Assembly (NCBI RefSeq): GCF_033095785.1 | Contig: NZ_CP137134.1 | Location: forward strand, 310,001-374,000 | Length of the DNA stretch: 64,000 bases | From: Nitrosospira sp. Is2 | GTDB taxonomy: Bacteria; Pseudomonadota; Gammaproteobacteria; Burkholderiales; Nitrosomonadaceae | Direction: 5' to 3' | Shown: positions 1 to 9,021 of the stretch, piece by piece | How the letters are laid out: each line of letters starts with the position of its first letter | Numbering within the stretch: the stretch's first letter is position 1 | Notes under the pieces: model-generated | What the model saw: the letters and a program-made list of their open reading frames with translations, nothing else | What the model was told of the DNA's origin: nothing | Databases searched by the model: none | Made by a program: the position numbers and the translations under genes

Positions 1-344
1 TCGTTCTCAAAGCGAGTCCTCGGCAACCAGACTGCAGCGCCGCGCGTATAAAATCTTGAAAGCGGTAAAACTGGGCTCTATGGATCCTCAGCAAAAAATG
101 CCAGGGCGACATCTGAGTACTCAATGTCGGGTACCGAAAGCCGCTGAACGTGCGGTTGAGATCATTGTGGAACGTAACGACCGGATAATGGAGCTTTTAA
201 GTCGCAATCAATTACCGACGAACCTAAAGACTAAAACTTAGATGGTGTTACGGCATTGCTTGATCTATATACAGAAGAGGTAGTGGTTGTTAGCCGATTA
301 AAATAGCTGCCGAATGCTATTCGAATAGAGCAACAACTAAGAAT

Positions 345-660
345 GGGTGAAGGGAAGAATGACAATAAGTAACTGGATGACCCGCGCGACGGCCAGATGC
401 ACCTCAGAAGCCGGCTCCTGAGTCCCCCGCTAAACGTCCGAGACGTTTCGCGGAAGTCTGGCGAAACTATAGCAGGATGAGTGAGCAAAAAACCTAGCTG
501 ATGAGAGCCTATGAGAAATATGAGGGGAGGAGTGGCGCGGGCACTAGGACGGGCACTGCCAGCGATTATGGAGAGAATTAGTCCCTTCCCCACTCCTGTG
601 GAAGCATAACCCGATGAGCCGCATAGAGACAAGAATTTTCACGTGCGCGGCGGATCAACA
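345..660 (+). ncRNA. Possible degraded group II intron RNA (5' part)
   Basis: The stretch resembles the structured RNA that precedes the reverse-transcriptase gene in bacterial group II introns. It contains a GAGTCCCCCGCTAAACGTCC block at 420-439, followed by long GA-rich segments. A GAGCCGCAT block at about 616 is partly complementary to GTGCGCGGC near 643, like the stem just before the intron-encoded protein. No reverse transcriptase and no clear domain V follow, so if the call is right this is a truncated relic. It rests on remembered sequence style, not on a folded model. Open frames across it show no recognisable protein features. Confidence 0.35.
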
Positions 661-933
661 CAACTGCAACAATAAAGCCTCGGGACAGGATTCAGACCAA
701 TACTTCGCCGAACCATCAGCTCCTTCCCTGAAGCTAGAAACGTAAGGTGAAATGCTGGACTTTAGTCCAATAGCATCTGCTATTACGGTTGCGTACGATA
801 CGGCGTCCTTTGCTAGTTCCTCTCGATCGAAAGAAATATCTAGAGCTTCACGTTCTAGAGTTGAGTAAATGCTATCAGAGAGAGCGGAACGCGGGCAAAT
901 CGGATATAGCTCATATTTTTCTATTTTTACCAG
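661..933. other. Non-coding stretch before the exonuclease gene
   Basis: No gene, tRNA or clear promoter is visible here or in bases 1-344. The frames that stay open are short and of low complexity. The exonuclease start that follows has no obvious Shine-Dalgarno sequence. Confidence 0.4.
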
Positions 934-1803
934 ATGCTCATGTCTCAGAGATTCGTCGCGATCGACTTTGAAACAGCCAATGCTGACCTTGCAAGTATTT
1001 GTCAGGTAGGCATAGCTACTTTCGAGGATGGAAAGCTTATTGAGACCTGGGAGTCGCTAATCAATCCATTGGGTTATTTTGATTGGTCTAATGTTGCGGT
1101 CCACGGGATTGATGAAAAAGATGTAATTGGTGCGCCAACGTTCCCCCAGGTAGTTAGCGAAATATTGCATCGATTAGAAAATAGCGTTGTTGTGAGCCAC
1201 ACGTCTTTTGACCGCACGGCTCTGTCTCAAGCTATTGCGAGACACAACCTTGCTGAAGTCACGTGCCAATGGCTAGATACCGCCCGTGTAGTACGACGAG
1301 CGTGGGGTCAGTGGTCGCATCGAGGATATGGGCTGACCAACGTATGCAGGGAGCTAGGGATAGCTTTCAATGCACACAACGCCCTTGAGGATGCTCGAGC
1401 TGCTGGGGAAGTCCTTCTTCAAGCATTCGGGGCAACAGGGATGGGCCTTGAGGAGTGGATGATAAGAGCACGGCAGCCTATTAACCCTGAGTCTTATGAA
1501 CCGATAGCAAGGGAAGGGAATCTCGAGGGCGCATTATTTGGACACGAAATCGTGTTTACCGGAGCGCTAATTGTAACCCGACAGGAAGCTGCAGTTCTTG
1601 CCGCTGAGGCGGGTTGCACCGTTGCAGCGGACGTTAGAAAGACAACAACTCTGCTTGTTGTAGGCGACCAGGATATCGACAAACTTGCTGGGAACGACAA
1701 GAGCAGCAAACATAGGAAAGCTGAAAAACTGATATCTAAGGGCCAGAAAATCCGCATTTTAAGGGAAGGTGACTTCCTTCACATCGTGGGGCTTGAAAGC
1801 TGA
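934..1803 (+). CDS. DnaQ-like 3'-5' exonuclease with C-terminal BRCT domain
   Basis: The 289-residue protein begins with an RNase T/DnaQ-type DEDDh exonuclease domain (about residues 6-165). The ExoI motif AIDFETAN gives D11 and E13, and the ExoIII motif HNALEDARA gives H148 and D153. The last 90 or so residues (195-285), with HEIVFTGAL and TTLLVVGDQD, form a BRCT domain like that of NAD-dependent DNA ligases. Exonucleases with BRCT tails are thought to act in DNA repair, with the BRCT guiding them to DNA or phosphoproteins. Start is ATG 934 or ATG 940; neither has a strong ribosome-binding site, and the second fits the family N-terminus equally well. The gene looks intact. Confidence 0.85.
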   Translation: MLMSQRFVAIDFETANADLASICQVGIATFEDGKLIETWESLINPLGYFDWSNVAVHGIDEKDVIGAPTFPQVVSEILHRLENSVVVSHTSFDRTALSQAIARHNLAEVTCQWLDTARVVRRAWGQWSHRGYGLTNVCRELGIAFNAHNALEDARAAGEVLLQAFGATGMGLEEWMIRARQPINPESYEPIAREGNLEGALFGHEIVFTGALIVTRQEAAVLAAEAGCTVAADVRKTTTLLVVGDQDIDKLAGNDKSSKHRKAEKLISKGQKIRILREGDFLHIVGLES

Positions 1804-1834
1804 GCTCAGTCTCGTTTTATTTTATATTACCGTT

Positions 1835-2308
1835 ATGCTAACCAGCTTGCCTCAAGCACATACAATCCGCCATCTACTGGAGAATCTGGAATTCAAAATA
1901 GTTCTGGAGTCCCCCGACAACGACTATCGTATTGAATACTTCACGACATCCCTTAAAGACCGCGTGACCCGTGAGTCGAAATTTACTCGAACCTATCATC
2001 TCATCGATCAAGTCAGAGGTGGAGTTACCCCCGAGCATTGGGATACTTTTGATTTAGAAAAGCAAGTGGACCTAGTCGTAAATTTACTTACACACTGCGA
2101 TTATCGTGTTGTGAAAGTAGTGAACGGTTGGGAAGCCTCTTGTCCTTCCTGTAAGAAAGTTATGCAGGGAAAAACCTGGCAACCTTTCCCTAAAAAGTGC
2201 TCGGTCAAGCGTCCTCGAAAGTGCAAGATGCTTATTGAACGCAGCAGTATTATAGAAACCCTGTTCCCGGCAGCAGCGATTGAGGCGATCCAAGTTCTCG
2301 GGGCATAG
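1835..2308 (+). CDS. Hypothetical protein with cysteine-rich zinc-ribbon-like segment
   Basis: An unrecognised 157-residue protein encoded 31 bases after the exonuclease stop, possibly co-transcribed. The frame is open from 1769, but ATG 1835 avoids overlap with the exonuclease. The C-terminal half has a CPSCKK pair followed by further cysteines (KKCSVKRPRKC), which suggests a small zinc-binding fold. The N-terminal part is predicted mixed helix and strand, with no signal peptide. No family name can be given. The position next to a repair exonuclease is the only functional hint. Confidence 0.55.
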   Translation: MLTSLPQAHTIRHLLENLEFKIVLESPDNDYRIEYFTTSLKDRVTRESKFTRTYHLIDQVRGGVTPEHWDTFDLEKQVDLVVNLLTHCDYRVVKVVNGWEASCPSCKKVMQGKTWQPFPKKCSVKRPRKCKMLIERSSIIETLFPAAAIEAIQVLGA

Positions 2309-2621
2309 CCCTCGGCCGATACTGGATTTTGCGGAAGCTTTAAAATTTGCAGCAATTGTTGTACGGTCTTCTATCTCCCATCCTGAATGCAGTTATACGG
2401 GCGTAGGTACCCTATTATGTAGCTGTGCCTGGGGCTAAGGTAGAAGTGAGGATAGGTGGTTATTAAATGCGGGCTGGACTTAATAGGCGGGGGAGAAAGT
2501 TGCAGGATACGGACAGACGAGAACGAGGGAAGTCACAAGAAAATGGCGAGGGATATGGCTATGGTCTATGGTAAAGATTGGGCGATCTTTATTCTAAATT
2601 CGCTACAGATGGGAGTAATTC
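2309..2621. other. Intergenic region upstream of PEP-CTERM gene
   Basis: No gene is supported here. The end carries the ribosome-binding site GATGGGAGTAATTC just before the PEP-CTERM start at 2622. No hairpin terminator was recognised after the preceding gene. Confidence 0.4.
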
Positions 2622-3170
2622 ATGAGAACGACAAACACATTGGTTGCTACCTTAGCTATTACACTGAGTTTAGGTGGCGGAGCGGCAAATGCTAACTTTA
2701 GCGGTCCTTATGACGTGAGTAATTGGAAAGCCGATGGGGTCATCACTGATGAAGCACCTGCCTCTATCACTTTGTACCATCAAGCTGTGCCAATGGGTGA
2801 ATCAGGGTCATCATCTTTTGTTACGAAGGCTCTGGATGAGAGTAACGTTAGCTTTAACTGGAACACAAACGTTGGTCCTGAATACGCTGGTGGACTTACG
2901 TTTGAATTTTTGCTGAACGGTGTTTATACGCTGTTGGCTGATTCAGATGATGGGTCGCGCTCAGGTTCATTTTCTCAGCGTTTGCATGCAGGAGACGAAT
3001 TCGGCTTTAACCTGTGTTGTTCCGAACACTTCGCCCTCGGTTACAGTGCGAAAATTTCTGAGTTCAGTGTTACAACCGTGCCCGAACCTGAAACCTACGC
3101 GTTGCTAGTCGCCGGTCTGGGGCTAGTAGGCGTTATGGCAGGTCGCAGGAGCGCGTTACCTAATTTGTGA
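2622..3170 (+). CDS. PEP-CTERM sorting domain protein
   Basis: A 182-residue exported protein. An N-terminal signal peptide (residues 1-24, ending ANA) is followed by a beta-rich secreted domain of unknown function. The C-terminus has the PEP-CTERM tripartite signal: VPEPETYALLVAGLG, a hydrophobic helix, and the basic stretch AGRR. Such proteins are recognised by exosortase at the inner membrane and delivered to the envelope or exopolysaccharide. A GGGAG ribosome-binding site precedes the ATG. The stop lies only about 5 bases from the left end of the adjacent insertion sequence, so the last few residues (SALPNL) could have been altered by that insertion. Confidence 0.85.
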   Translation: MRTTNTLVATLAITLSLGGGAANANFSGPYDVSNWKADGVITDEAPASITLYHQAVPMGESGSSSFVTKALDESNVSFNWNTNVGPEYAGGLTFEFLLNGVYTLLADSDDGSRSGSFSQRLHAGDEFGFNLCCSEHFALGYSAKISEFSVTTVPEPETYALLVAGLGLVGVMAGRRSALPNL

Positions 3171-3175
3171 TGAAC

Positions 3176-4150
3176 ACAACCTCGGCTGACTGAAAAAATT
3201 ATCGCATTTTTTCGACCAAACGTTCATAGGGCGTTTTTCCACCTAACCCACCATGCGGCCTGTGATAGTTATAGAAAGCTTCCCATTCAGCTAATTTGGC
3301 ATGCAAGTCAACATCGTCTGTATAGGTCAGTAGCTGGTAAAACTCGCGCTGATCTGTTCCATGCGAGCGCTCCACCTTGCCGTTCAGTCGTGGGGTTCGA
3401 GGTTTGATATAGGAATGGCGTATGCCGATGTCTTCCAGGTGCCAGTGGAACTTGACCTGAAATTCGTGGCCGTTATCGGTGCGAATAGTATTGATCCGGA
3501 AAGGGAACTTGGCGATGACGTAATCCACGAAGTCGATCGCATTCTGTTGCGTATGCCGCTCATAAATCTTTAAAGCACGAATGCGTGTTGCATCATCAAT
3601 GGCCGTATATTGGAAGTACCGAATCTTGTGGCCTTCCTGAGTTTTAAGATCGAGGAATTTCACATCGACCTGCACATGGTGTCCCGGTACCTGCTTCTCA
3701 TAGCGAATTGTCGGAATTGATCTTTTGCGCTGGCGGTCAGGCAGGCGATTTAGGCCTTGACGCTTTAACACCTTGTACACCCCGCCAGCAGATATCCTGA
3801 TATCGTGATAACGAGCCAGATACCAGCTGATCCTTACCTGACCGAAGTGATAGTTGCGGCGCAGATAAATGATCTTTTCTTCAATAAACGCAGATGCACG
3901 TAACTTGGGATCCTCCGGGCACGGCTTGCTATTGATTAACCCCCTCTCCCCGTGCGCTGCATAAGCCCGCTTCCACTGATAGTAGGTTTCTCTTGAAATT
4001 CCAAAATGTCTGCAGGTGAAAGCCACGTTGCCAGAGCCAGCTGCATGTTCGAACACCTTCAGTTTGTGGGAAATATCTCTTTGTGCTTGTAGGTTCATTG
4101 GCGACTCCTGAAAACAGTTTTAATTTATCAAAACTGTCAACCGAAGTCGT
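3176..4150 (-). mobile_element. IS481-family insertion sequence
   Basis: A roughly 975-base element carries one transposase gene on the minus strand. Imperfect terminal inverted repeats are visible: ACAACCTCGGCTGACTG at 3176-3192 matches the complement of 4134-4150 at 13 of 17 positions. Flanking target duplication was not obvious, which suggests an older insertion. The left end abuts the PEP-CTERM gene; the right end opens onto an intergenic region before the TIR gene. Confidence 0.75.
3199..4098 (-). CDS. IS481-family transposase
   Basis: The 299-residue protein opens with a helix-turn-helix (about residues 15-60, with CRHFGISRETYYQWKRAY). An rve integrase core (about 125-295) follows. The DDE residues are visible: D in HHVQVDVKF, D in IRTDNGHEF, and E in GKVERSHGTDQ. 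The C-terminus has the typical FYNYHRPHGGLGGKTPYERL. Length and order match intact IS481/IS3-type single-frame transposases. The start MNLQAQRDISHKL is the family start. The reading frame is uninterrupted, so the element may still be active. Confidence 0.9.
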   Translation of the reverse strand: MNLQAQRDISHKLKVFEHAAGSGNVAFTCRHFGISRETYYQWKRAYAAHGERGLINSKPCPEDPKLRASAFIEEKIIYLRRNYHFGQVRISWYLARYHDIRISAGGVYKVLKRQGLNRLPDRQRKRSIPTIRYEKQVPGHHVQVDVKFLDLKTQEGHKIRYFQYTAIDDATRIRALKIYERHTQQNAIDFVDYVIAKFPFRINTIRTDNGHEFQVKFHWHLEDIGIRHSYIKPRTPRLNGKVERSHGTDQREFYQLLTYTDDVDLHAKLAEWEAFYNYHRPHGGLGGKTPYERLVEKMR

Positions 4151-4151
4151 C

Positions 4152-4497
4152 ATATTCATATCTATCAGTATTGAAAGAACCGCTTCCTTCCTTGAGTCCC
4201 CGGAACGCCGGGCCCTAGATTGTCCGACCTTTATGGTAAGTTATCAGGTCTCAACTAAAGAAGCCCCGAGCATGTGGGGAAGACAGGGTTAAAACCACCA
4301 CGTTTATCCGTATACCTTGCCCGGCTACCTGCTTCGGTGCCGCCCTTTAGTAAAAGCAACGATGCACGCCCTCGTCTCGGCGTAATTGAGAACCGTTTTT
4401 TCTAGGGAGTTACAAAAATGGCGGTTAGACGCGGCTAATAAACGGTATCTGGGGTTAAAATATTTAACTAGGAATCTATACCTCAAACTAAGTTGCA
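4152..4497. other. Intergenic region between insertion sequence and TIR gene
   Basis: No gene or RNA is recognised. The stretch just before 4498 is AT-rich and could hold the promoter of the TIR gene, but no confident -35/-10 pair or Shine-Dalgarno sequence was found. Confidence 0.35.
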
Positions 4498-5676
4498 ATG
4501 GTGGCCCGTCAATTACCCCACAATCAAAAATTTCTCGTAGCGTTCTCCTTTGCGGGTGAACAGCGAGCTTTAGTTCAGTCGATCGCAGAGGCGGTGGAAA
4601 TTAAACTCGGCCCATCGGCGGTTTTTTTAGATGACTGGTACGAGCATTACATTGCTGGGAACGACGGTGATCTCAAACTCCAGAATATTTACAGTGAGTC
4701 TTTATTGGTAGTCGTGTGTGTTTCTGAAAGCTACGGAAATAAATCATGGCCCGGCGCTGAGTATGAGGCGATTCGCGCCCGCCAGATGAGATCCCGGGCA
4801 CTACACAATGATTCTGGTAAATATGACATTCTACCGATTCGAGTCGGCGACGGAGAAGTACCGGGTATTTTCATTAATACAATTGTTCCTGATGCCCGCA
4901 AGAAACATGCGGATGAAACAGCTCAATTGGTAGTTGATAGGCTTCAATTGATTTGTCCGGGGTTGAACCCTAAAGCTGACCGTTCGGCTTCAGCGACTTC
5001 CTGGCTAGATACTCTCGTTCCACTGACTTGGTCCATGGCAAACCACAGCGGGGTTCGAGAAGCTTTTGGAGAGCTTTTGCTTCGCAACACCTCTAAACGT
5101 TGCCTATTGGTTAGTGGATCTTCTGAGTCTGGTAAGAGCCATATTACTCAACAGATGCTCTCCAATGCACTGCATTTAAAACCCTTGCCAGGTCTTGCCT
5201 GTGGGAGGTTAGACTTCAAGGGTACAACTGACATCGACGCCGAAGTGCGTATTTTCGTCCAACATCTTGACGTGCCTCTACCCTCGTCCGCCCTTGTCCT
5301 GAACGAACGTCTCAACCACATTCTAGATGCCCTTAGGCGAAAAGCTATCCCCACATTGCTTATCTTCGACACATATGAGGCCGCTGGTACCAAAATGCAG
5401 GATTGGGTAGAAAAACAGCTATTGCCGTCGATCATTCGGTCCACTTGGTTGCGTATTGTGATCGTTGGTCAACGCGTACCCGACCCGCATGGGACAATTT
5501 GGGAAGTGAATACTTTTCCAACCCTTATCTTGAGACCGCCGCAATCAGCAGATTGGTTTGAATACAGTAGACGGTATCGTCCTGAGGTAACTTTGAGCGA
5601 CGTAGAAACCGGGTGCACTCTTGCTCGCAACAAGCCAAGCATCCTTGCTCATCTTTTTGGCCCGCTTAGAAAATAG
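4498..5676 (+). CDS. TIR domain plus P-loop NTPase (STAND-like) defence protein, N-terminal part
   Basis: 392 residues. Residues about 10-140 form a TIR domain: it starts KFLVAFSFAGEQR, has VFLDDWYEHY, the VVVCVSESYG strand, and SWPGAEYEAI with the expected catalytic glutamate. Bacterial TIR domains typically cleave NAD+ or make cyclic ADP-ribose signals after phage sensing. An NTPase follows, with Walker A GSSESGKSH from residue 207 and a Walker B-like strand TLLIFDTYE near 288. The frame stops at 5676 inside the segment LARNKPSILAHLFGPL, which matches the GxP-type element before the winged-helix part of STAND ATPases. The next frame carries the rest. Either a frameshift mutation or a naturally split gene is possible. 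Confidence 0.75.
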   Translation: MVARQLPHNQKFLVAFSFAGEQRALVQSIAEAVEIKLGPSAVFLDDWYEHYIAGNDGDLKLQNIYSESLLVVVCVSESYGNKSWPGAEYEAIRARQMRSRALHNDSGKYDILPIRVGDGEVPGIFINTIVPDARKKHADETAQLVVDRLQLICPGLNPKADRSASATSWLDTLVPLTWSMANHSGVREAFGELLLRNTSKRCLLVSGSSESGKSHITQQMLSNALHLKPLPGLACGRLDFKGTTDIDAEVRIFVQHLDVPLPSSALVLNERLNHILDALRRKAIPTLLIFDTYEAAGTKMQDWVEKQLLPSIIRSTWLRIVIVGQRVPDPHGTIWEVNTFPTLILRPPQSADWFEYSRRYRPEVTLSDVETGCTLARNKPSILAHLFGPLRK

Positions 5677-5677
5677 T

Positions 5678-6364
5678 ATGCAAATTGCAGAACAACTTGG
5701 CATGTTGAAGGCTGCTGAGGGAGATCCGGCTCAACTGGCATTGTTAGCCGTGGATTTTGCGTATCCCGCACTGCCCGAGGTCGAGCGCATATCGCTTAAA
5801 GAAACACTTAAGGCGGTAGCGATCCCGCATTGGTGCGACCAAAAAATATTGGCAGCTCTGCTTCAAATCCCAGCTTCTGAGGCCGCGGAACGGCTACTAT
5901 TATTGTACAAACTGAACGTTGTCGAATTATTCCCGGCTCGCGGCCTGACCGCAATAAATGTTCATGAGACGACGCGCCTGGTTCTGCGACAAGAGATGCG
6001 ACAGAAGCAAAGCGAATATTTTTGCGAGTTGAGTATGCATGCGGCGAGTTTCTTCTCGGCTAGTTGTCATGAGAACTCTTTGCATACCGCCAGTCTAATC
6101 GAATGGTCATACCACCTTCTCGCCGCCTATCCAGAGCTTTGGATGAGACACCGTGGAGCAGCGCGCTGGCTCCGTAGGGACCCGGAAAACCGGCGTGCTC
6201 TGGCATCAATACTAGAGGAATTGGAAAGGTGCGAAATGTTACCACAGAATATTTTGGCAGAAATCCATCTACGTCTGTCTCGCTTGGAATTGGACGAAGC
6301 CTTGATGGAGGTTCGGGTCGTGGACCTAGACCTACCGTTTTCTTCCACGAAACGACGTGCATAA
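5678..6364 (+). CDS. C-terminal part of split TIR-STAND protein
   Basis: This 228-residue frame starts at ATG 5678, one base after the stop of the TIR-NTPase gene. The same frame is open back to 5621, so it overlaps the end of its neighbour. Its first 110 residues are predicted helical and winged-helix-like (LKAVAIPHWCDQKILAALLQ, then NVHETTRLVLRQEM), as expected after a STAND NTPase core. The rest is helical and repeat-like and ends SSTKRRA. It has no catalytic domain of its own. The simplest reading is that one base change broke a single protein of about 620 residues; translational coupling is the alternative. Confidence 0.6.
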   Translation: MQIAEQLGMLKAAEGDPAQLALLAVDFAYPALPEVERISLKETLKAVAIPHWCDQKILAALLQIPASEAAERLLLLYKLNVVELFPARGLTAINVHETTRLVLRQEMRQKQSEYFCELSMHAASFFSASCHENSLHTASLIEWSYHLLAAYPELWMRHRGAARWLRRDPENRRALASILEELERCEMLPQNILAEIHLRLSRLELDEALMEVRVVDLDLPFSSTKRRA

Positions 6365-6712
6365 GTCTGCTCAATGCTCGGGAGCGCTTGAGTGCATGGA
6401 AAAAATGAAGATTGCTTTCAAGCAAAGGTTATATTGCGCCGCAATTGCACCTAGCATTAATGATAGTGAGGATAACGCTGTATGGGCCTGACCGCATGGC
6501 AGCGGGATTAAAGGGAATCGCCGGCACGACCACATCGGAGTGGAACGGGTGCCAGGCTGATGATACCCGCGCCTGTAAATCGTGATCCTCTCACCCAATG
6601 TGCAGTGCTGGAAAAAGCAATGGACAGTCATACATCGGATCTGTTTTCAACGTGCTGAAGGCTGCCGTTAAGGGAGGCAGGAGTAAGGACAATAGATAAC
6701 CCGGCGTCTGTT
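6365..6712. other. Intergenic region
   Basis: No gene is supported. The stretch separates the TIR-STAND locus from the SRAP pseudogene, which ends at 6713 on the other strand. Frames open on the minus strand are shadows without family resemblance. Confidence 0.35.
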
Positions 6713-7411
6713 TTATCTAATCTCGATTATGGGGGCAAGCAAGTGCTTGCCGTTGTTGTTGGGATCGGGCAGGTTTACTGCCCGGTCCACCTTCCACCAG
6801 ATGAATTCTTCCGTTGAGATTGATCTCGTCTGCGCGATATGCGCGGCTTCTTCGACCGGGGTGTCAGGGTTCATCCAGGTTAACGCATCCTCCGGCTCCA
6901 GCACTCCCGGTCGCCGGGTCGTGAATGTCGACCATTCCGGCCCCTGAATCCTCGGTCGCGATCACGAAACCTGTTTCCACCGTTTGTTGAGCATAGAGTT
7001 TGTAGTTTGTTATACCCGCCATGAAGATCGGTTCGTCAACTTTCCTTGTGATATACCAAGGTCGCTTCTTGCCGTTCTCAACGGTCCACTCAAACCAGCC
7101 GCCTGCCGGTATAACGATCCGGCCTTCCCTGAACATATGGCGGAAATACTGCCCGGTGAGTGCTTTCTCTATCCGTGCATTGATCCATGGCTTCCGCTTC
7201 GCCGCAGCTTCATTCGGGCTGCGATAGCCCCAAGTCATACCGACAAATTGAAGCTCCCCATTGTGGAGCATGATCATCCAGGGGGCGAGCCCGGGAAAGA
7301 CGTTGTATCGCCCAACGTGATCGCCTTGCCAATCCCTATCATGCTTGTAACGGCTCCCAACGCGGCAGCGTAATAACGCCGCGTTCGAGATTGTTCAAAC
7401 CGGCCACACAT
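6713..7411 (-). pseudogene. SRAP (HMCES/YedK-type) gene, copy A, two frameshifts
   Basis: SRAP proteins bind abasic sites in single-stranded DNA and crosslink to them through Cys2. This copy begins MCGRFEQSRTRRYYA at 7411, with Cys2 present. It changes frame within the next 130 bases and resumes as RYNVFPGLAPWMIMLHNGEL. The body (7277 to about 6895) keeps the conserved PWINARIE asparagine, GWFEW glutamate and VDIHD histidine. A second shift near 6900 moves the C-terminus (LEPEDALTWMNPDTP to the end at 6713) into another frame. Two independent breaks make it non-functional. It is one of five copies or fragments in the window. Confidence 0.8.
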
Positions 7412-7416
7412 ATCAA

Positions 7417-7623
7417 TTAATGCTCAGTCTTCTCATCAAGCCCTTGAATAACGCTTCCCAATACTCCCACCAGCGTTTCCATACCCTGACCGACTAGCTC
7501 CCGCTGTTGATCGCTAAGCTCAATCTGATCGGCCATGAACATTCCGTCCCCAAGCGGCAATTCCCCGTATTTCATTTTGTAGTGAGCAAGGTTCATCGCA
7601 AGTATCCTCCCGCACTCGGCCAA
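7417..7623 (-). CDS. Small conserved protein, family X copy 1
   Basis: A 68-residue protein (MAECGRILAMNLAHYKMKYG...) whose product family is unknown. It is clearly related to the frameshifted frame at 24198-24493: both share NLAHYxxxYGE(L/I)PL and a C-terminal MxTLVGVLG motif. Start here is TTG 7623. The frame is open upstream to about 7700 (KLADKEELAECGR), so the native start may be further 5' and lost. It lies 5 bases upstream of the SRAP copy A start on the same strand, so the two could form an operon. No domain can be assigned. Confidence 0.55.
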   Translation of the reverse strand: MAECGRILAMNLAHYKMKYGELPLGDGMFMADQIELSDQQRELVGQGMETLVGVLGSVIQGLDEKTEH

Positions 7624-7689
7624 CTCCTCCTTGTCGGCAAGCTTCCCGAGTCCGACATCGAACGCTGTCGCTTGCGTGGCGTGATTGTC

Positions 7690-8054
7690 GCTGGCTGCGC
7701 TGATCCTTCATATTGGACTGAGGTACACCCGGGGATGGATATGGTTATTTCCTGCTTGCCTCTTTCTTGGAAAAAGGAATAAAAGAAGAGCTTAAGCACC
7801 GCTCAGCCGTTCCATGGCTGTTTTTGTTCCAACTCAGCAATATGGTGATAACCACCAGTCAAATTAAATCGATCCTAGCCCGTTTAAATCGATCCTCTAC
7901 CCGCCCTGCTGGCGCGCAACAAATGAGATGTATAAAAATGGTGGTTGTTGCGTGCGACGCTCTTGTTGGAGGGTAGCTCGGTGCTCATGTCTATTCCAAT
8001 TGATGTTTTACTAGTTCTGATGGATGATCTAGCTGCGACAAGAGGAGAGAGATC
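7690..8054. other. Intergenic region with a short dispersed repeat
   Basis: No gene is supported. The 20-base sequence at 7711-7730 recurs with one mismatch at 51141-51160. A short direct repeat AAATCGATCCT occurs twice around 7863-7895. Just before 8055 is the ribosome-binding site AAGAGGAGAGAGATC. Confidence 0.4.
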
Positions 8055-8282
8055 ATGAGCACGTATCAATTGCTGGCAACGCCAGATCAGCAGCTACCGG
8101 ATGACCAAGTCAATTCTAACGGTAACTTTCATTACGCAGTGGAGGCCTCATCAAGGGACGAAGCATGGTCCATGTTTCATGCTAGGTTTCTAAAAGAAAA
8201 TCCTCACCGCACCCGAATTCATGGGGACTGTATGACCCGAATAACATCTAATTCCAATTCCAATGATGATTGGGATCAATAG
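8055..8282 (+). CDS. Small hypothetical protein
   Basis: A 75-residue hydrophilic protein with a strong Shine-Dalgarno sequence (AGAGGAGAGAGATC) 5-10 bases before the ATG. The middle, NFHYAVEASSRDEAWSMFHARFL, is shaped like a small alpha/beta domain; the tail is rich in Ser and Asn. No family is recognised. It stands alone, followed at about 8470 by a terminator. Confidence 0.5.
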   Translation: MSTYQLLATPDQQLPDDQVNSNGNFHYAVEASSRDEAWSMFHARFLKENPHRTRIHGDCMTRITSNSNSNDDWDQ

Positions 8283-8599
8283 GCCTGCCTGACAAATCAC
8301 ATCCGCTTCTCATCCGTGGCTTTGTCGTAATGCCCCTAGCGCGGTTCGACTCCTGCTGAGTCTTTTCCTTGCGACATGATTGGCACAATCCAACCCGTGT
8401 AACTCGGTTCGTGTGATAACACCGAAAGCCAGCAGCGGCGTACTCATCGCCGGGTGGCTGGTAAACAAAACCCTCAGCTCCAAAGGCTGGGGGTTTTTAC
8501 TATGAGAATAGGGGGGGCGTAGAAATCTACAGCGTTACCAGCGGGTACCGTGAGGCTACCCATTTTTTCATATCCACAAAACCAGATAAAGGAAACACG
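8283..8599. other. Intergenic region between small gene and terminase relic
   Basis: No protein gene is supported. A GCGCGGTTCGACTCC string near 8340 resembles a tRNA T-arm but lacks a paired stem, so no tRNA is called. A rho-independent terminator lies at 8468-8498. Confidence 0.4.
8468..8498 (+). terminator. Rho-independent terminator
   Basis: CCCTCAGC pairs with GCTGGGGG across a seven-base loop and is followed by five T residues. It would end transcripts from the small gene at 8055. Confidence 0.6.
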
Positions 8600-8988
8600 A
8601 TGGCTAGACCACGTAAACTGAGCAACATTTTAGAGCTGACCGGGGCATTTAAACGCAATCCTTCCCGCGGCAGAGCGCGAGAAAACGAGCGGACGTCTAA
8701 TGGAGAGATTGGGGATCCACCCGACCATATGCCGGCGAAGGTTTCCGAATGCTGGCGAAGAAATTGCGAGATTTCAGCCGCTGGCGTTTTATGCCGTGCT
8801 GACAGGCTAATAGTCGAGCATGCTGCCACTACGTTGCTTTGCTGAGAGAGGGTAGCTGGACCGGCAACACGGCCTTGCTGACGCGTTTAGAGGTGGTGCT
8901 GGGCAAGCTGGGCATGAGCCCTGCAGATCGATCGAAGGTTGCCGTTATTAAACACGGCGGGGAGAATCGTTATGCTGAGTTTGGGTAG
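8600..8988 (+). pseudogene. Phage terminase small subunit (P27-like), frameshifted
   Basis: The first frame reads MARPRKLSNILELTGAFKRN, then a basic linker with PSRGRAREN. GDPPDHMPAKVSECWRRN and ADRLIVEHAAT follow. This is the usual order of P27-family small terminase subunits, which recognise phage DNA for packaging. The frame stops at 8845. The rest continues in another frame as LLREGSWTGNTALLTRLEVV and then LGKLGMSPADRSKV, ending at 8988. A frameshift near 8835 has inactivated it. No large subunit or capsid gene follows; instead the Kiwa pair begins 33 bases later, so this marks a deleted prophage. Confidence 0.75.
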
Positions 8989-9021
8989 TACGACAAACAA
9001 GATCATGTTCCCATCGCGTCT

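Noticed and set aside
231..632. 133-residue open frame on the minus strand
   Set aside because: Serine-rich, no family resemblance, and it runs across the probable intron-like RNA.
8330..8360. GGTTCGACTCC string considered as part of a tRNA
   Set aside because: Flanking bases do not form T-arm or acceptor stems.
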